A DNA stretch of 64,000 nt from an uncultured Bacteroidales bacterium (lineage in GTDB: Bacteria > Bacteroidota > Bacteroidia > Bacteroidales > UBA932). Below, piece by piece: positions 33,521 through 43,347 of this stretch (position 1 is the first letter of the stretch; every line of letters starts with the position of its first letter). The DNA lies in assembly GCA_947179325.1 (NCBI GenBank), contig CAMXAU010000012.1:1-64000 (forward strand). Reading direction: 5' to 3'. The position numbers were made by a program, and so were the translations under genes. The notes beneath the pieces were generated by a model, which saw only the letters and a program-made list of their open reading frames with translations, was not told the DNA's origin and ran no database searches.

Positions 33521-34423
33521 ATGAAAGGAATAGTCTTGGCGGGTGGCAGCGGAACGCGCCTGTACCCGATTACGAAGGGATTGAGCAAGCAGCTTCTCCC
33601 GATTTTTGACAAGCCTATGGTATATTACCCGCTTTCCGTCCTCATGATGGCCGGAATAAGGGACATACTCGTGATCTCCACTCCGGATGACCTTCCATGC
33701 TTCCGGCGTCTTCTCGGTGACGGGTCTGATTTCGGGATACGTCTTCAATATGCCGTGCAGCCTTCTCCGGACGGTCTCGCCCAGGCTTTTCTGATCGGAG
33801 AGGAATTTATCGGGGATGACAGCGTCTGCCTTGTGCTTGGCGACAATATCTTTCACGGAAACGGGTTGAGGCAGATGCTTGAAGAGGCAGTCCGCGCTGC
33901 TGAGCGTGACTCATCTGCAACAGTCTTTGGCTATTGGGTCAGTGACCCGGAACGCTATGGCGTCGCAGAATTTGACAGCGAGGGGAAATGCCTCAGCATA
34001 GAGGAGAAACCGGTGCATCCTAAGTCCAACTATGCAGTGACCGGGCTGTATTTCTATCCGAACAAGGTTGTGGAGGTTGCGAAGGGCATACGTCCTTCCG
34101 CCCGTGGAGAGCTTGAGATCACTTCGGTCAACCAGCGTTTCCTCCATGACGGGGAATTGAGGGTGCAGACCTTCGGAAGGGGCTTTGCCTGGCTGGATAC
34201 AGGGACACATGAGTCACTGGCAGAGGCGTCTACCTATATTGAAGTAATAGAGAAGCGCCAGGGGCTTAAGGTCGCCTGCCTTGAGGACATTGCCTACAGG
34301 AATGGCTGGCTTGACCGTGAGAGGATACGTGAGATAGCTGCTCCCATGAGCAAGAACCAGTATGGCCAGTACCTGCTGAAAATTATCAATGAATTCAACT
34401 GCTATGGAGGTAATAAAGACTGA
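33521..34423 (+). CDS. rfbA: Glucose-1-phosphate thymidylyltransferase RmlA
   Basis: 300 residues. [22 protein letters not shown] is shared by RmlA enzymes (shown here as the first block, residues 5-26). [38 protein letters not shown] and [10 protein letters not shown] follow in order. It makes dTDP-glucose from glucose-1-phosphate and dTTP, the first step of dTDP-L-rhamnose synthesis. The end overlaps rfbC by 20 bp. Confidence 0.97.
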   Translation: MKGIVLAGGSGTRLYPITKGLSKQLLPIFDKPMVYYPLSVLMMAGIRDILVISTPDDLPCFRRLLGDGSDFGIRLQYAVQPSPDGLAQAFLIGEEFIGDDSVCLVLGDNIFHGNGLRQMLEEAVRAAERDSSATVFGYWVSDPERYGVAEFDSEGKCLSIEEKPVHPKSNYAVTGLYFYPNKVVEVAKGIRPSARGELEITSVNQRFLHDGELRVQTFGRGFAWLDTGTHESLAEASTYIEVIEKRQGLKVACLEDIAYRNGWLDRERIREIAAPMSKNQYGQYLLKIINEFNCYGGNKD

Positions 34424-34985
34424 TATCCCTGATGTGCTCATTATAGAGCCGCGCGTGTTCTGTGACAGCCGCGGGTATTTCTTCGAGTCGTTCTCGCAGA
34501 GGGAGTTTGATGAAAAGGTGATGCCTGTCCGGTTCGTGCAGGACAATGAAAGCATGTCCAGGCGCGGTGTGATCCGTGGCCTGCACTACCAGAGGATGCC
34601 TTATTCACAGAGCAAGCTGGTGCGTTGCGTGAAGGGCAGCGTCCTTGATGTCGCTGTCGATATCCGGAAAGGCTCGCCGACTTTCGGGAGACATGTCGCT
34701 GTTGAGCTTACGGAGGAGAACCACAGGCAGCTCTTTATACCGCGAGGCTTTGCACATGGCTTTGCTGTCCTTAGCGAATATGCCGTCTTCCAGTATAAAT
34801 GCGACAGCTTCTATTCCCCGCAGCATGATGGCGGTATCCAGCTCCGTGACGGGGAACTGGGAATAGACTGGAGAATACCATCCGGAGAGGCGGTCCTGAG
34901 TGAGAAAGATCTCGGCTATCCATGCCTGCGCGATGCCATCATTGACTTTGACATTAATGACAACCTATATCAGCAGATGCCATGA
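34404..34985 (+). CDS. rfbC: dTDP-4-dehydrorhamnose 3,5-epimerase RmlC
   Basis: 193 residues from the ATG at 34404 ([16 protein letters not shown]), the usual RmlC N-terminus; an in-frame ATG at 34389 would add five residues. [24 protein letters not shown] (catalytic His), [17 protein letters not shown] and [14 protein letters not shown] are family blocks. The start overlaps rfbA and the end overlaps rfbD by 4 bp, showing tight coupling. Confidence 0.97.
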   Translation: MEVIKTDIPDVLIIEPRVFCDSRGYFFESFSQREFDEKVMPVRFVQDNESMSRRGVIRGLHYQRMPYSQSKLVRCVKGSVLDVAVDIRKGSPTFGRHVAVELTEENHRQLFIPRGFAHGFAVLSEYAVFQYKCDSFYSPQHDGGIQLRDGELGIDWRIPSGEAVLSEKDLGYPCLRDAIIDFDINDNLYQQMP

Positions 34986-35875
34986 ATATCCTTGTGACAG
35001 GCTCTAATGGCCAGCTCGGCAGCGAATTGCGTATAGTGGCGAAGAATAGCTGCGACAGATATCTCTTTACAGATGCAGTTGAATTGCAAGGTGCGGAAAC
35101 TGTGATCCTTGACATTACGGACGCCGAGGCTGTCAGGGCCATTGTCCGGGAGCATGACATACATGCTGTAATCAACTGCGCAGCCTATACTGATGTGGAG
35201 AGGGCTGAGGATGACATTGAGAGATGCCGTCTTATCAATGGATATGCGCCGGGGATTCTTGGAGCTGCCATGGCTGAGACCGGAGGGCTCCTTGTGCATA
35301 TCTCTACTGATTATGTATTCGGGGCTGACCCGTACAATGTCCCATGCCGCGAGGATCAGGAAGGTACACCTGCAGGAGTCTATGGACTGACCAAGCTTGA
35401 GGGGGAGAAGGCTGTACTGGCTTCAGGATGTGACAGCATTATCATACGTACATCATGGCTGTACAGTGAATTCGGACGGAATTTTGTCAAGACAATGCTT
35501 TCCCTGACAGCGTCGAGGCCTGTCCTTGATGTCGTGTTTGACCAGGCCGGTACGCCTACTTATGCATATGACCTGGCATCGGTGATATATGGAATAATGG
35601 AGGGGAGAAGCTATAGGGGAAGGACCGGAATCTACCATTATTCAAATGAAGGGGTTTGCAGCTGGTACGACTTTGCAAAGATGATTGCGGAGTATTCAGG
35701 GCAGACAGGATGCGACATAAGGCCCTGCCATTCCAGTGAGTTCCCGACAAGGGCCGTGCGCCCTGCCTATTCCGTCCTGGACAAGACACGTATCAAGGAG
35801 ACATTCGGGATATCAGTCCCGTATTGGACAGATTCCCTGAAGATATGCCTTGGAAACCTGAAAAAGAAGATTTAG
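34982..35875 (+). CDS. rfbD: dTDP-4-dehydrorhamnose reductase RmlD
   Basis: 297 residues. N-terminal NAD(P)-binding motif VTGSNGQLGSELR, then NCAAYTDVERAE, STDYVFG and the catalytic Tyr/Lys in GVYGLTKLEGEKAV. RTSWLYSEFGRNFVKTML follows. It reduces the 4-keto sugar to dTDP-L-rhamnose. Confidence 0.97.
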   Translation: MNILVTGSNGQLGSELRIVAKNSCDRYLFTDAVELQGAETVILDITDAEAVRAIVREHDIHAVINCAAYTDVERAEDDIERCRLINGYAPGILGAAMAETGGLLVHISTDYVFGADPYNVPCREDQEGTPAGVYGLTKLEGEKAVLASGCDSIIIRTSWLYSEFGRNFVKTMLSLTASRPVLDVVFDQAGTPTYAYDLASVIYGIMEGRSYRGRTGIYHYSNEGVCSWYDFAKMIAEYSGQTGCDIRPCHSSEFPTRAVRPAYSVLDKTRIKETFGISVPYWTDSLKICLGNLKKKI

Positions 35876-35877
35876 CA

Positions 35878-37044
35878 ATGGACTTCAAGAGAAATATACT
35901 GATTACAGGAGGGGCCGGCTTCATCGGAAGCCATGTGGTGCGCCTCTTTGTCAATAGATACCCGGAATACCGGATCATAAACCTCGACAAGCTGACATAT
36001 GCCGGCAACCTTGCAAACCTCAGGGATGTGGAGCATTGCCCCAATTATGTCTTTGTCAAGGCTGATATCTGTGATTTCGATACTGTCTGCGGGCTTTTTG
36101 CAGAATACAATATAGACGGTGTGATCCATCTGGCCGCAGAAAGCCATGTGGACCGCTCCATAAAGGACCCTTTCACCTTTGCCCGCACAAATGTGATGGG
36201 TACGCTGAGCCTTCTGCAGGCTGCGAGGCAGGCGTGGGAGCCGCATGGCTGGACAGCACATCCGGCTTCAGGTGACGGTGATGTCCCTTGTCTTTTCTAC
36301 CATATCTCCACAGATGAAGTGTATGGAGCCTTGGAAATGACACATCCGGGCGGAATTGAACCTCCTTTCAGGACTGCTGCATCTTCAGGGAAACTTCATC
36401 TTGCATATGGGACGGACTTTTTTACAGAGGACAAGAAATACAATCCGCACAGCCCGTACAGTGCGAGCAAGGCATCGAGCGACCATTTTGTCCGTGCCTT
36501 CCACGACACATACGGCATGCCTGTGATAGTGACGAACTGCTCGAACAATTACGGCCCTTACCAGTTCCCGGAGAAACTGATACCGCTATTTATCAATAAC
36601 ATCCGTAACCGGAGGCCCCTTCCTGTGTATGGGACTGGAGAGAATGTCCGTGACTGGCTCTATGTCGAGGACCATGCCCGTGCCATAGATACCATATTCC
36701 ATCATGGCAGGAAAGCCGTGACCTATAATATAGGTGGCTTCAATGAATGGAAGAACATTGACCTGATAAAGGTTCTCATCAGTACGGTGGACCGCATCCT
36801 TGGAAGACCAGAGGGAGCTGACCTTGACCTGGTTACATTTGTGGCTGACCGTGCCGGGCATGATATGCGCTACGCTATAGACAGCACCAGGCTGCAGAAG
36901 GAGCTTGGCTGGGAACCGTCCCTGCAGTTTGAAGAGGGCATTGAAAAGACTGTACGATGGTATCTTGACAATCAGGAGTGGATGGACAATGTCACTTCCG
37001 GAGATTACATGGCATATTATGCGCAGATGTATAATTGTCGCTGA
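35878..37044 (+). CDS. rfbB: dTDP-glucose 4,6-dehydratase RmlB
   Basis: 388 residues from the ATG at 35878, two bases after the rfbD stop; an upstream in-frame ATG at 35824 lies inside rfbD and has no conserved sequence. ITGGAGFIGSHVV binds NAD, HLAAESHVDRSI and ISTDEVYG are typical, and SPYSASKASSDH carries the Tyr-x3-Lys. NNYGPYQFPEKLIPL and GENVRDWLYVEDH complete the enzyme. The rml genes occur in the order A-C-D-B. Confidence 0.97.
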   Translation: MDFKRNILITGGAGFIGSHVVRLFVNRYPEYRIINLDKLTYAGNLANLRDVEHCPNYVFVKADICDFDTVCGLFAEYNIDGVIHLAAESHVDRSIKDPFTFARTNVMGTLSLLQAARQAWEPHGWTAHPASGDGDVPCLFYHISTDEVYGALEMTHPGGIEPPFRTAASSGKLHLAYGTDFFTEDKKYNPHSPYSASKASSDHFVRAFHDTYGMPVIVTNCSNNYGPYQFPEKLIPLFINNIRNRRPLPVYGTGENVRDWLYVEDHARAIDTIFHHGRKAVTYNIGGFNEWKNIDLIKVLISTVDRILGRPEGADLDLVTFVADRAGHDMRYAIDSTRLQKELGWEPSLQFEEGIEKTVRWYLDNQEWMDNVTSGDYMAYYAQMYNCR

Positions 37045-37068
37045 TTGTGTCAATTCGGAATCATCTTC

Positions 37069-37099
37069 TTGCCATTGCTGCAAAATGTGGCTATCTTCG
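37069..37099 (+). promoter_or_regulatory. Possible internal promoter before ugd (TTG-N20-TATCTTCG)
   Basis: TTG 37069-37071 and TATCTTCG 37092-37099 with 20-nt spacing; the -7 box has one mismatch to TAnnTTTG. It lies in the only long gap (137 bp) of the operon. Confidence 0.35.
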
Positions 37100-37181
37100 C
37101 AATCCTGCGTCTTCCCGGAATGGAGACGGCTTGGGAAAAGAGGCCCTGAGGGGCATAGTTTAATGATCTTATAATGGAATT

Positions 37182-38492
37182 ATGAACATAGCGGTAGTTG
37201 GAACAGGATATGTCGGGCTTGTGAGCGGAGCCTGTTTTGCTGAGATGGGTGTGAATGTGACCTGCGTTGACGTGGACGCCTGCAAGATATCCCGTCTTCT
37301 CGCAGGGGAGATTCCTATCTATGAACCAGGCCTGGACGAGATTGTGCGGCGCAACCATGAGGCCGGACGCCTGTCCTTCACGACAGACCTTGCATCATGC
37401 CTTGACAATATGGACATAGTGTTCAGCGCAGTCGGGACTCCTCCTGACGAGGACGGCAGCGCTGACCTTTCATATGTGCTTGAAGTAGCAAGGACAGTCG
37501 GCCGCAACATGAACAGATATGTGCTTCTTGTCACGAAGTCTACAGTGCCGGTCGGCACATCGCATATGGTAAAGGCTGTGATCAGGGAGGAGCTTGACCG
37601 GAGGGGGCTGGATATACCGTTCGATGTCGCATCCAATCCTGAATTCCTTAAGGAAGGGGTGGCGATCAAGGATTTCATGTCTCCTGACAGGGTTGTCGTC
37701 GGTGTTGAGTCCGAAAAGGCTAAGGAATTGATGACCAGGCTGTACAGGCCTTTTCTGCTGAATCATTTCCGTGTGATATTCATGGACATAGCATCTGCTG
37801 AGATGACAAAATATGCTGCCAATGCCATGCTTGCGACGAGGATCTCCTTCATGAATGACATTGCAAACCTGTGTGATATAGTAGGTGCTGATGTGGATAT
37901 GGTAAGGAAAGGTATCGGTACAGATGCCCGTATCGGCACGAAATTCCTTTATCCTGGATGCGGATATGGCGGGAGCTGTTTCCCGAAAGATGTCAAGGCA
38001 TTGGCCCGGACAGCTTCAGAAAAAGGGTATACCATGCGTGTCATAGAGGCTGTAGACAAGGTTAACGAATGCCAGAAACATATATTGGCAGAAAAGTTGA
38101 GAGGGGTGTTCCCTGTCCTGAAAGGCAAGGTGGTTGCGCTCTGGGGACTTTCATTCAAGCCAGACACAGACGACATGAGGGAGGCCGCATCGCTTGTTGC
38201 CATATCAGACCTGCTGTCTGAAGGGGCCATAGTCAAGGTCTATGACCCGGTGGCCGCAGATGAATGCCGTAGGCGGATAGGGGATTCTGTCATGTATGCA
38301 AAGGATATGTATGATGCAGCGGACGGTGCAGACGCCCTTTTCCTTGTGACGGAATGGAAGCAGTTCCGCCTGCCGTCTTTCCATGTCCTTAAGAAGATAA
38401 TGCGCACGCCTGTTATAGTGGACGGAAGGAATATCTACGTCCGCGAGGAAGTGGAGCAGGAAGGGTTCACATACATGTCAATAGGAAGATAA
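37182..38492 (+). CDS. ugd: UDP-glucose 6-dehydrogenase
   Basis: 436 residues. N-terminal NAD motif VVGTGYVGLVSGACFAEMG, then VGTPPDEDG, TKSTVPVGTS, SNPEFLKEG and the catalytic Cys266 in GCGYGGSCFPKD; WGLSFKPDTDDMREA is the C-terminal domain hallmark. It oxidises UDP-glucose to UDP-glucuronate, so the polymer likely contains a uronic acid. The following transferase gene starts at the last base of its TAA stop (TAATG). Confidence 0.96.
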   Translation: MNIAVVGTGYVGLVSGACFAEMGVNVTCVDVDACKISRLLAGEIPIYEPGLDEIVRRNHEAGRLSFTTDLASCLDNMDIVFSAVGTPPDEDGSADLSYVLEVARTVGRNMNRYVLLVTKSTVPVGTSHMVKAVIREELDRRGLDIPFDVASNPEFLKEGVAIKDFMSPDRVVVGVESEKAKELMTRLYRPFLLNHFRVIFMDIASAEMTKYAANAMLATRISFMNDIANLCDIVGADVDMVRKGIGTDARIGTKFLYPGCGYGGSCFPKDVKALARTASEKGYTMRVIEAVDKVNECQKHILAEKLRGVFPVLKGKVVALWGLSFKPDTDDMREAASLVAISDLLSEGAIVKVYDPVAADECRRRIGDSVMYAKDMYDAADGADALFLVTEWKQFRLPSFHVLKKIMRTPVIVDGRNIYVREEVEQEGFTYMSIGR

Positions 38493-39586
38493 TGCTCTGC
38501 TGTATATTCAATTATGCTCCGCTTTACAGACAGTCCATCTATAAAAGGATGGATGAGGAGCTTGATATACAGTTTTTTTTCGGGCGGAATCTCTGCGGGA
38601 GGCAGAACAGCGGCATAGAGAAGCTTGACTATGCGATGTTCCGCAACAGGCCAGAGGAGTTCACAATCAAGGATTTCGGAGGCCGTTTCCCTTGGTATTC
38701 AGGCATATTGCGTCTGCCGTTCAGGAAACGTTATTCCGCGTTTCTCGTGACTGGTGAGTTCAACTGGGCATATCTGCCGTTTATCGTGCTCTGCCGTATG
38801 CTCGGCAAGAAGGTCTATGGATGGGGGCACGGTCTAAAGAGGCCAGGACGCCATGCCTGTCTTAAAAGGTTCTTCTACAGTTCCATGGATGCATATTTTA
38901 TATATGGTTGCAAGGGAAGGCAGAGGATGGTTGAGCTTGGTTTCCATGCTGAGAAGCTCCATGTCATATACAATTCGCTTGGCGGCAGGGTGGACCGCCA
39001 AGCAAATGCCGCGCTCAAATCGGACATATACATGAGGCATTTCGGCAATTCTTTGCCTGTCATCGTGTTTTCCGGCAGGTTGACCGCCGTGAAGAAGCTC
39101 GACATGCTTGTCCGTCTCGTCTCTGACCTGGATTCGGAGGGGACCGGATGCAATCTTGTCCTGATCGGTGACGGTCCTGAGCGTGCAGCCCTTGAGGACG
39201 CCGCGTCAGGGATCAGGTCCAGGGTATGGTTCTATGGGGCCTGCTATGACGAGGCTGTCCTGGCGGAGCTTCAGTACAATGCCGACCTTTGCGTGTCTCC
39301 CGGGAATGTGGGGCTGTCGGCCATACAGTCAATGAAATATGGTGTCCCGGTGCTGTCGCATGACGATTTCGAGACTCAGATGCCTGAATACGAGGCTATT
39401 GTATCCGGAAGGACAGGGCTTCTGTACAGGAAGGGAGACTATTCTGACCTGAAGGCCAAGGCCAGGCAGTGGCTCAACGGGCATCAGGACAGGGATGCTG
39501 TAAGGGAGGCCTGCTATGATGTGATAGACGGGAAATGGAATTCCGAAGTCCAGATAGAGATATTCAAGGAGGTCCTGGATGTTTAG
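38492..39586 (+). CDS. Family 4 (GT-B) glycosyltransferase
   Basis: 364 residues. VFSGRLTAVKKLDMLVRLV and LIGDGPERAALEDAA are the GT4 nucleotide-sugar binding blocks. NADLCVSPGNVGLSAIQSMKYGVPVLSHD and EYEAIVSGRTGLLYRKGD hold the EX7E-like region. It is the only glycosyltransferase in the locus; the acceptor and sugar (dTDP-rhamnose or UDP-glucuronate are made next door) cannot be read. Overlaps ugd by 1 bp and the flippase by 8 bp. Confidence 0.9.
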   Translation: MLCCIFNYAPLYRQSIYKRMDEELDIQFFFGRNLCGRQNSGIEKLDYAMFRNRPEEFTIKDFGGRFPWYSGILRLPFRKRYSAFLVTGEFNWAYLPFIVLCRMLGKKVYGWGHGLKRPGRHACLKRFFYSSMDAYFIYGCKGRQRMVELGFHAEKLHVIYNSLGGRVDRQANAALKSDIYMRHFGNSLPVIVFSGRLTAVKKLDMLVRLVSDLDSEGTGCNLVLIGDGPERAALEDAASGIRSRVWFYGACYDEAVLAELQYNADLCVSPGNVGLSAIQSMKYGVPVLSHDDFETQMPEYEAIVSGRTGLLYRKGDYSDLKAKARQWLNGHQDRDAVREACYDVIDGKWNSEVQIEIFKEVLDV

Positions 39587-40826
39587 GCGGCTGTGGACAT
39601 ATTTCAGGTCCGTCGGGACCTATTTCGCGGCATCGCTTGTACCGATGCTGCTGATGGTGCTGGCCAATCCCCTTATATCCATGAACATGTCACCGGAAGA
39701 CTATGCCGTGACCGGGTATTACAATTCATTTGTGGCTCTGTTCTCACCTGTGATAGTCTTCTATATGATAAACTATTACAACAAGAGGTACTATGAAGTC
39801 GGCCTGGAGTGCCGTCAGCGCATAAGGGCGATGCTTTTCAAGGCTCTGATATTCTTTTCTGCAGCTGTCTCGGTGCTGTGTGCGTTCCTGCTTGCAGGCT
39901 ATATAATGCTTTTCAGGAAAGACATGGAGTTCCCGTTCTTCCCGTACGCGCTGCTGATGGTGTTCGCGATACCTCTTACAGGAATATATAAGCTTGAACA
40001 GGCCGAATGCCGCATGTCCCGGAATGCTGATGGATATTTCCGGATTACGGTTGCATCCGGTGTCATCCTTGTGCTGGCCAACATGCTTTTTGTCGTGGCC
40101 GCCAGATGGGGGGCCTTCGGAAAGCTGCTTGCCCCTCTTGCCACAAACTTTCTGGTCTTCGTCTATCTCGCATTTAAATACAGGGCGCTGTTCCGTGTGC
40201 ATACGGAGTGGAAGGAGTTCGTCCAGATGCTGAAATTCTGTCTTCCTCTTGCGGCTGGCGCGATGCTCGGGTATTTCTTCAACGGGTTTGACCGCACATA
40301 CCTTGAATCTATAGGGGATGTAACGGAATACGGATACTATGTCGTGGGGGCACAGATCGCAGGCTACCTGACAACGCTCTCCACAGCCGTCACATCCACG
40401 TTCCAGCCGGATATATATGAAGCCATCGCCAAGAGGAATTCCGGTGCCTTGGCGCGTACATGTGCCGTGCAGATAGGCCTGATAGCTGCTGTGGTGCTGT
40501 TCTTTATCCTCTTCTGCCCGCTTATAGTGACGCTTCTGACTGCCGGAAGGTATGTGGATGCAGTCCCGTACGCCAGGATCATATCGGTCTCTACATTGAC
40601 AAGCTCTGTGTATTTCATTGTCAATAATTATACAATAGCAAAGGGATATCCACGCCTGTATCTGTATACCACTGTCCTTGGCAGTGTCATGACTGTCCTG
40701 GCCTATCCTCCGGTCATTGATATATACGGATATTCAGGAGGAGCCTACATGGTTGGCATGTCTTTTGTCTTTCTCGCCGCCACGAATCTGATACTGCTCT
40801 GCGTTATGCGTTTACGCAAGAAGTAG
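39579..40826 (+). CDS. Wzx-like oligosaccharide flippase
   Basis: 415 residues with about 12 hydrophobic membrane segments in the layout of MATE/MVF polysaccharide flippases: ASLVPMLLMVLANPLISMNM (20-residue first segment), PEDYAVTGYYNSF, and a second half beginning near LPLAAGAMLGYFFNGFDRTY. It moves lipid-linked repeat units across the inner membrane. It starts inside the transferase gene and ends the polysaccharide operon; no terminator is evident before the ompA promoter. Confidence 0.85.
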   Translation: MFRRLWTYFRSVGTYFAASLVPMLLMVLANPLISMNMSPEDYAVTGYYNSFVALFSPVIVFYMINYYNKRYYEVGLECRQRIRAMLFKALIFFSAAVSVLCAFLLAGYIMLFRKDMEFPFFPYALLMVFAIPLTGIYKLEQAECRMSRNADGYFRITVASGVILVLANMLFVVAARWGAFGKLLAPLATNFLVFVYLAFKYRALFRVHTEWKEFVQMLKFCLPLAAGAMLGYFFNGFDRTYLESIGDVTEYGYYVVGAQIAGYLTTLSTAVTSTFQPDIYEAIAKRNSGALARTCAVQIGLIAAVVLFFILFCPLIVTLLTAGRYVDAVPYARIISVSTLTSSVYFIVNNYTIAKGYPRLYLYTTVLGSVMTVLAYPPVIDIYGYSGGAYMVGMSFVFLAATNLILLCVMRLRKK

Positions 40827-40853
40827 AATTGAATGATATTTTATATCATAAAA

Positions 40854-40884
40854 TTGTATTATTGCCAAAATGTGTTTATTTTTG
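40854..40884 (+). promoter_or_regulatory. Promoter of the OmpA-family gene (TTG-N20-TATTTTTG)
   Basis: TTG 40854-40856 and TATTTTTG 40877-40884, spacing 20 nt. The start codon is about 55 nt downstream, in an AT-rich leader. Confidence 0.7.
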
Positions 40885-40939
40885 CGGGCTGTATCAAGAT
40901 AGGAATTAAGTAATTATAATTAAATAAAAGAATACGAGT

Positions 40940-42151
40940 ATGCGTAAGATTCTTTTTGCTGGATTCATTGCTTTGGCAATGTCCTCACTCTCTTTTAATG
41001 CGTTTGCCCAGGAAAATGGCAACAGGGATTCTCTTAACCGTATTGTCCGTGGCCCTTACGAGACAAACCGTTTCGGTGACAACTGGTTCATCGGAGTCGG
41101 AGGCGGTATCAACCTCTTCATGGATGGAGGCGGACACAAGACCCGTGTCGCTCCTGCGATTGATGTCAATGTAGGAAAATGGTTCACTCCAAGTGTCGGT
41201 GCACGTATCGGATACAACGGAATCCGTGCAAACGGATGGATGCCTAATGCAACTGTTGTGGCTCCGGAATTCGTGGACAGCAAGGGGATGTACAAGGAGA
41301 AAGTGAATTATGCATTTGCACATGCTGACCTCCTCTGGAACATCTCGAATGCATTCAGCGGATACAAGGAGACAAGGTTCTGGAATGTAATCCCTTACGC
41401 TACTTTCGGATTTATGCATTCCTATGGTGTGAAAGGAGTTGACCATAAGGACAATGAGTTTGCAGCAGGTGCCGGTATCCTCAACAACCTTCGCCTCTGC
41501 GACCGTGTGAACCTTACACTTGACGGACGTGCTGTCGCTGTGAAAGGCACATTCAACGGAATGAAAGGCGGTGTTACAGTCCTTCCTACTGTCACTGTCG
41601 GTGTCTCAGTCAACCTTGGCAAGACCAACTGGAAACGTGCTACACAGGTTCCTGCAGGCTATGCTCCATATTGCATAGCAGCTGTAAATGACATGAAGAG
41701 CGAATCTGATGACCTCAGGAAAGAGAATGCTGACCTTGCAAGGAAGAATGACAACCTTGCAAAAGAGGTGGCAGCCCTCAAGAAAGAGAACGAGGAGCTG
41801 AAGAACAGGAAGCCTGAGAGAATCATGCTTGACGTTACCCCTGGTGCTGTCTTCTTCAACATAGGAGAGACCAAGCTTGATGCAAGGGAGCTCTTCCACC
41901 TTGACTTCTATCTGCAGAACGTGATTGCACAGGACAAGGACAAGGTATTCGTGCTCACAGGATATGCTGACAAGCAGACTGGTACAAAGAAACGCAACCA
42001 GCAGCTCAGCGAGCAGAGGGTACAGTATGTATATGACCTTCTCCGCAACAAATACAACGTTCCGGCTGAGCGTCTTGTAATCAAGGCTGTGGGATCAGAG
42101 AACAACAGGTTCAGCGATCCTGTACTCAACAGGTCAGTTGTGATAGAGTAA
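40940..42151 (+). CDS. OmpA-family outer-membrane protein with coiled coil
   Basis: 403 residues. Signal peptide ending FAQ (about residue 24). An eight-strand-type barrel occupies about 40-240 (WFIGVGGGINLFMDGG; VGKWFTPSVGARIGYNG). A heptad coiled coil spans about 250-290 (LRKENADLARKNDNLAKEVA). The C-terminal peptidoglycan-binding OmpA domain (about 295-403) has VLTGYADKQTGTKKRNQQLSEQR. It anchors the outer membrane to the cell wall. Its own consensus promoter and a strong terminator indicate a monocistronic, highly expressed gene. Confidence 0.95.
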   Translation: MRKILFAGFIALAMSSLSFNAFAQENGNRDSLNRIVRGPYETNRFGDNWFIGVGGGINLFMDGGGHKTRVAPAIDVNVGKWFTPSVGARIGYNGIRANGWMPNATVVAPEFVDSKGMYKEKVNYAFAHADLLWNISNAFSGYKETRFWNVIPYATFGFMHSYGVKGVDHKDNEFAAGAGILNNLRLCDRVNLTLDGRAVAVKGTFNGMKGGVTVLPTVTVGVSVNLGKTNWKRATQVPAGYAPYCIAAVNDMKSESDDLRKENADLARKNDNLAKEVAALKKENEELKNRKPERIMLDVTPGAVFFNIGETKLDARELFHLDFYLQNVIAQDKDKVFVLTGYADKQTGTKKRNQQLSEQRVQYVYDLLRNKYNVPAERLVIKAVGSENNRFSDPVLNRSVVIE

Positions 42152-42175
42152 TCTCTGATTGACTCATGGATATAG

Positions 42176-42205
42176 GGACGGCTTTCAGGAGCCGTCCTTT
42201 TTTTT
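42176..42205 (+). terminator. Rho-independent terminator of the OmpA-family gene
   Basis: GGACGGCT/AGCCGTCC 8-bp stem with a TTCAGG loop followed by eight T. The strongest terminator in the window. Confidence 0.92.
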
Positions 42206-42223
42206 GTATGGCGGGCAATCCGA

Positions 42224-42254
42224 TTGGGGAATACGAAATCATTTCTTATATTTG
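42224..42254 (+). promoter_or_regulatory. Promoter of the aguA-aguB-purT group (TTG-N20-TATATTTG)
   Basis: TTG 42224-42226 and TATATTTG 42247-42254 with a 20-nt spacer, 25 nt before the aguA ATG. Confidence 0.7.
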
Positions 42255-42278
42255 CCGGCGTTTGTTTGATTTTATAGT

Positions 42279-43319
42279 ATGAGACTGCCTGCAGAATGGG
42301 AAAGACAGAGCGGCGTACAGCTTACATGGCCGCATTGCGATACAGAATGGTATCAGCTTGAAAAGGTTCTTGAATGCTATGTCAACATAGCATCTGCCAT
42401 AATGAAGTTCGAACCCCTGATGATTGTTGCCCGCGACATAGACGAGGCAAAGGAGGATATCAGAAGGGTTTCCGCTGCTTCAGGTGTCAATATTGACATT
42501 TCCGCGATAAAATTCTATGAAGCTCCTCTGAATGACACATGGGCGAGGGACCATGGCGGCATTTCAGTGCATGGAGACAACGGGGAAAAATATCTCTATG
42601 ACTTTGTCTTCAACGGCTGGGGGCTGAAATTTGCCTCAAACCTTGACAACCAGATAACAAAGACGATATTTTCACAGGGGGCATTCAATGATGACGTGAT
42701 GGGGGTCGACATGAGGCCGTTTGTCCTTGAGGGTGGCAGCATCGATTCTGACGGATGCGGTACCCTGCTGACCACCTCGGAGTGCCTTTGCTCCCTCAAC
42801 AGGAATGAATATCTGTCCAGGGAGGAGATTGAGGATGAGCTGACAGGGGCTTTCGGGCTTTCAAGGATATTGTGGCTTGACCATGGAGGAATAATAGGGG
42901 ATGACACTGACAGCCACGTGGATACGCTTGCGCGTTTCTGCAGCCCGGACACTATCGCCTATGTGCAGTGCACTGATCCGGATGACCCTCACTATGACAG
43001 TCTGGCGGAGATGGAGAGGCAGCTGCGCACTTTCAGGACTGCTGACGGGAAACGCTATAACCTGGTTCCTCTGCCGCTTCCGGATGAACTTTATCTTGAT
43101 GACTACAGGCTGCCTGCTTCATACGCGAATTTCCTGATTGTGAACGGAGGGGTGCTTCTTCCAGGCTCAGGCTCGCCTAAGGACAATGAGGCCCGTGAGG
43201 CTTTACAGAAGGCTTTCCCGGACAGGGAGGTTGTAGTCGTGGACTGCCGTGCGCTTCTTTCCGGCCATGGCTCGCTCCATTGTGTGACCATGCAGTATCC
43301 TGAGGGCTACATACGGTAA
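42279..43319 (+). CDS. aguA: Agmatine deiminase
   Basis: 346 residues. LPAEWERQSGVQLTWPH at the start, APLNDTWARDHGGISV (substrate Asp), WLDHGGIIGDDTDSHVDTLARF (catalytic Asp/His) and the catalytic Cys335 in GHGSLHCVTMQYPEG are all present. The enzyme belongs to the peptidyl-arginine deiminase-type guanidino-group family and turns agmatine into N-carbamoylputrescine plus ammonia. The next gene consumes its product. Confidence 0.95.
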   Translation: MRLPAEWERQSGVQLTWPHCDTEWYQLEKVLECYVNIASAIMKFEPLMIVARDIDEAKEDIRRVSAASGVNIDISAIKFYEAPLNDTWARDHGGISVHGDNGEKYLYDFVFNGWGLKFASNLDNQITKTIFSQGAFNDDVMGVDMRPFVLEGGSIDSDGCGTLLTTSECLCSLNRNEYLSREEIEDELTGAFGLSRILWLDHGGIIGDDTDSHVDTLARFCSPDTIAYVQCTDPDDPHYDSLAEMERQLRTFRTADGKRYNLVPLPLPDELYLDDYRLPASYANFLIVNGGVLLPGSGSPKDNEAREALQKAFPDREVVVVDCRALLSGHGSLHCVTMQYPEGYIR

Positions 43320-43347
43320 TTATAGGAACAATAAAGACAAGAATACA

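Noticed and set aside
35824..35877. Upstream ATG for rfbB inside rfbD
   Set aside because: Adds 18 unconserved residues; the ATG at 35878 fits the RmlB N-terminus and the gap after rfbD.
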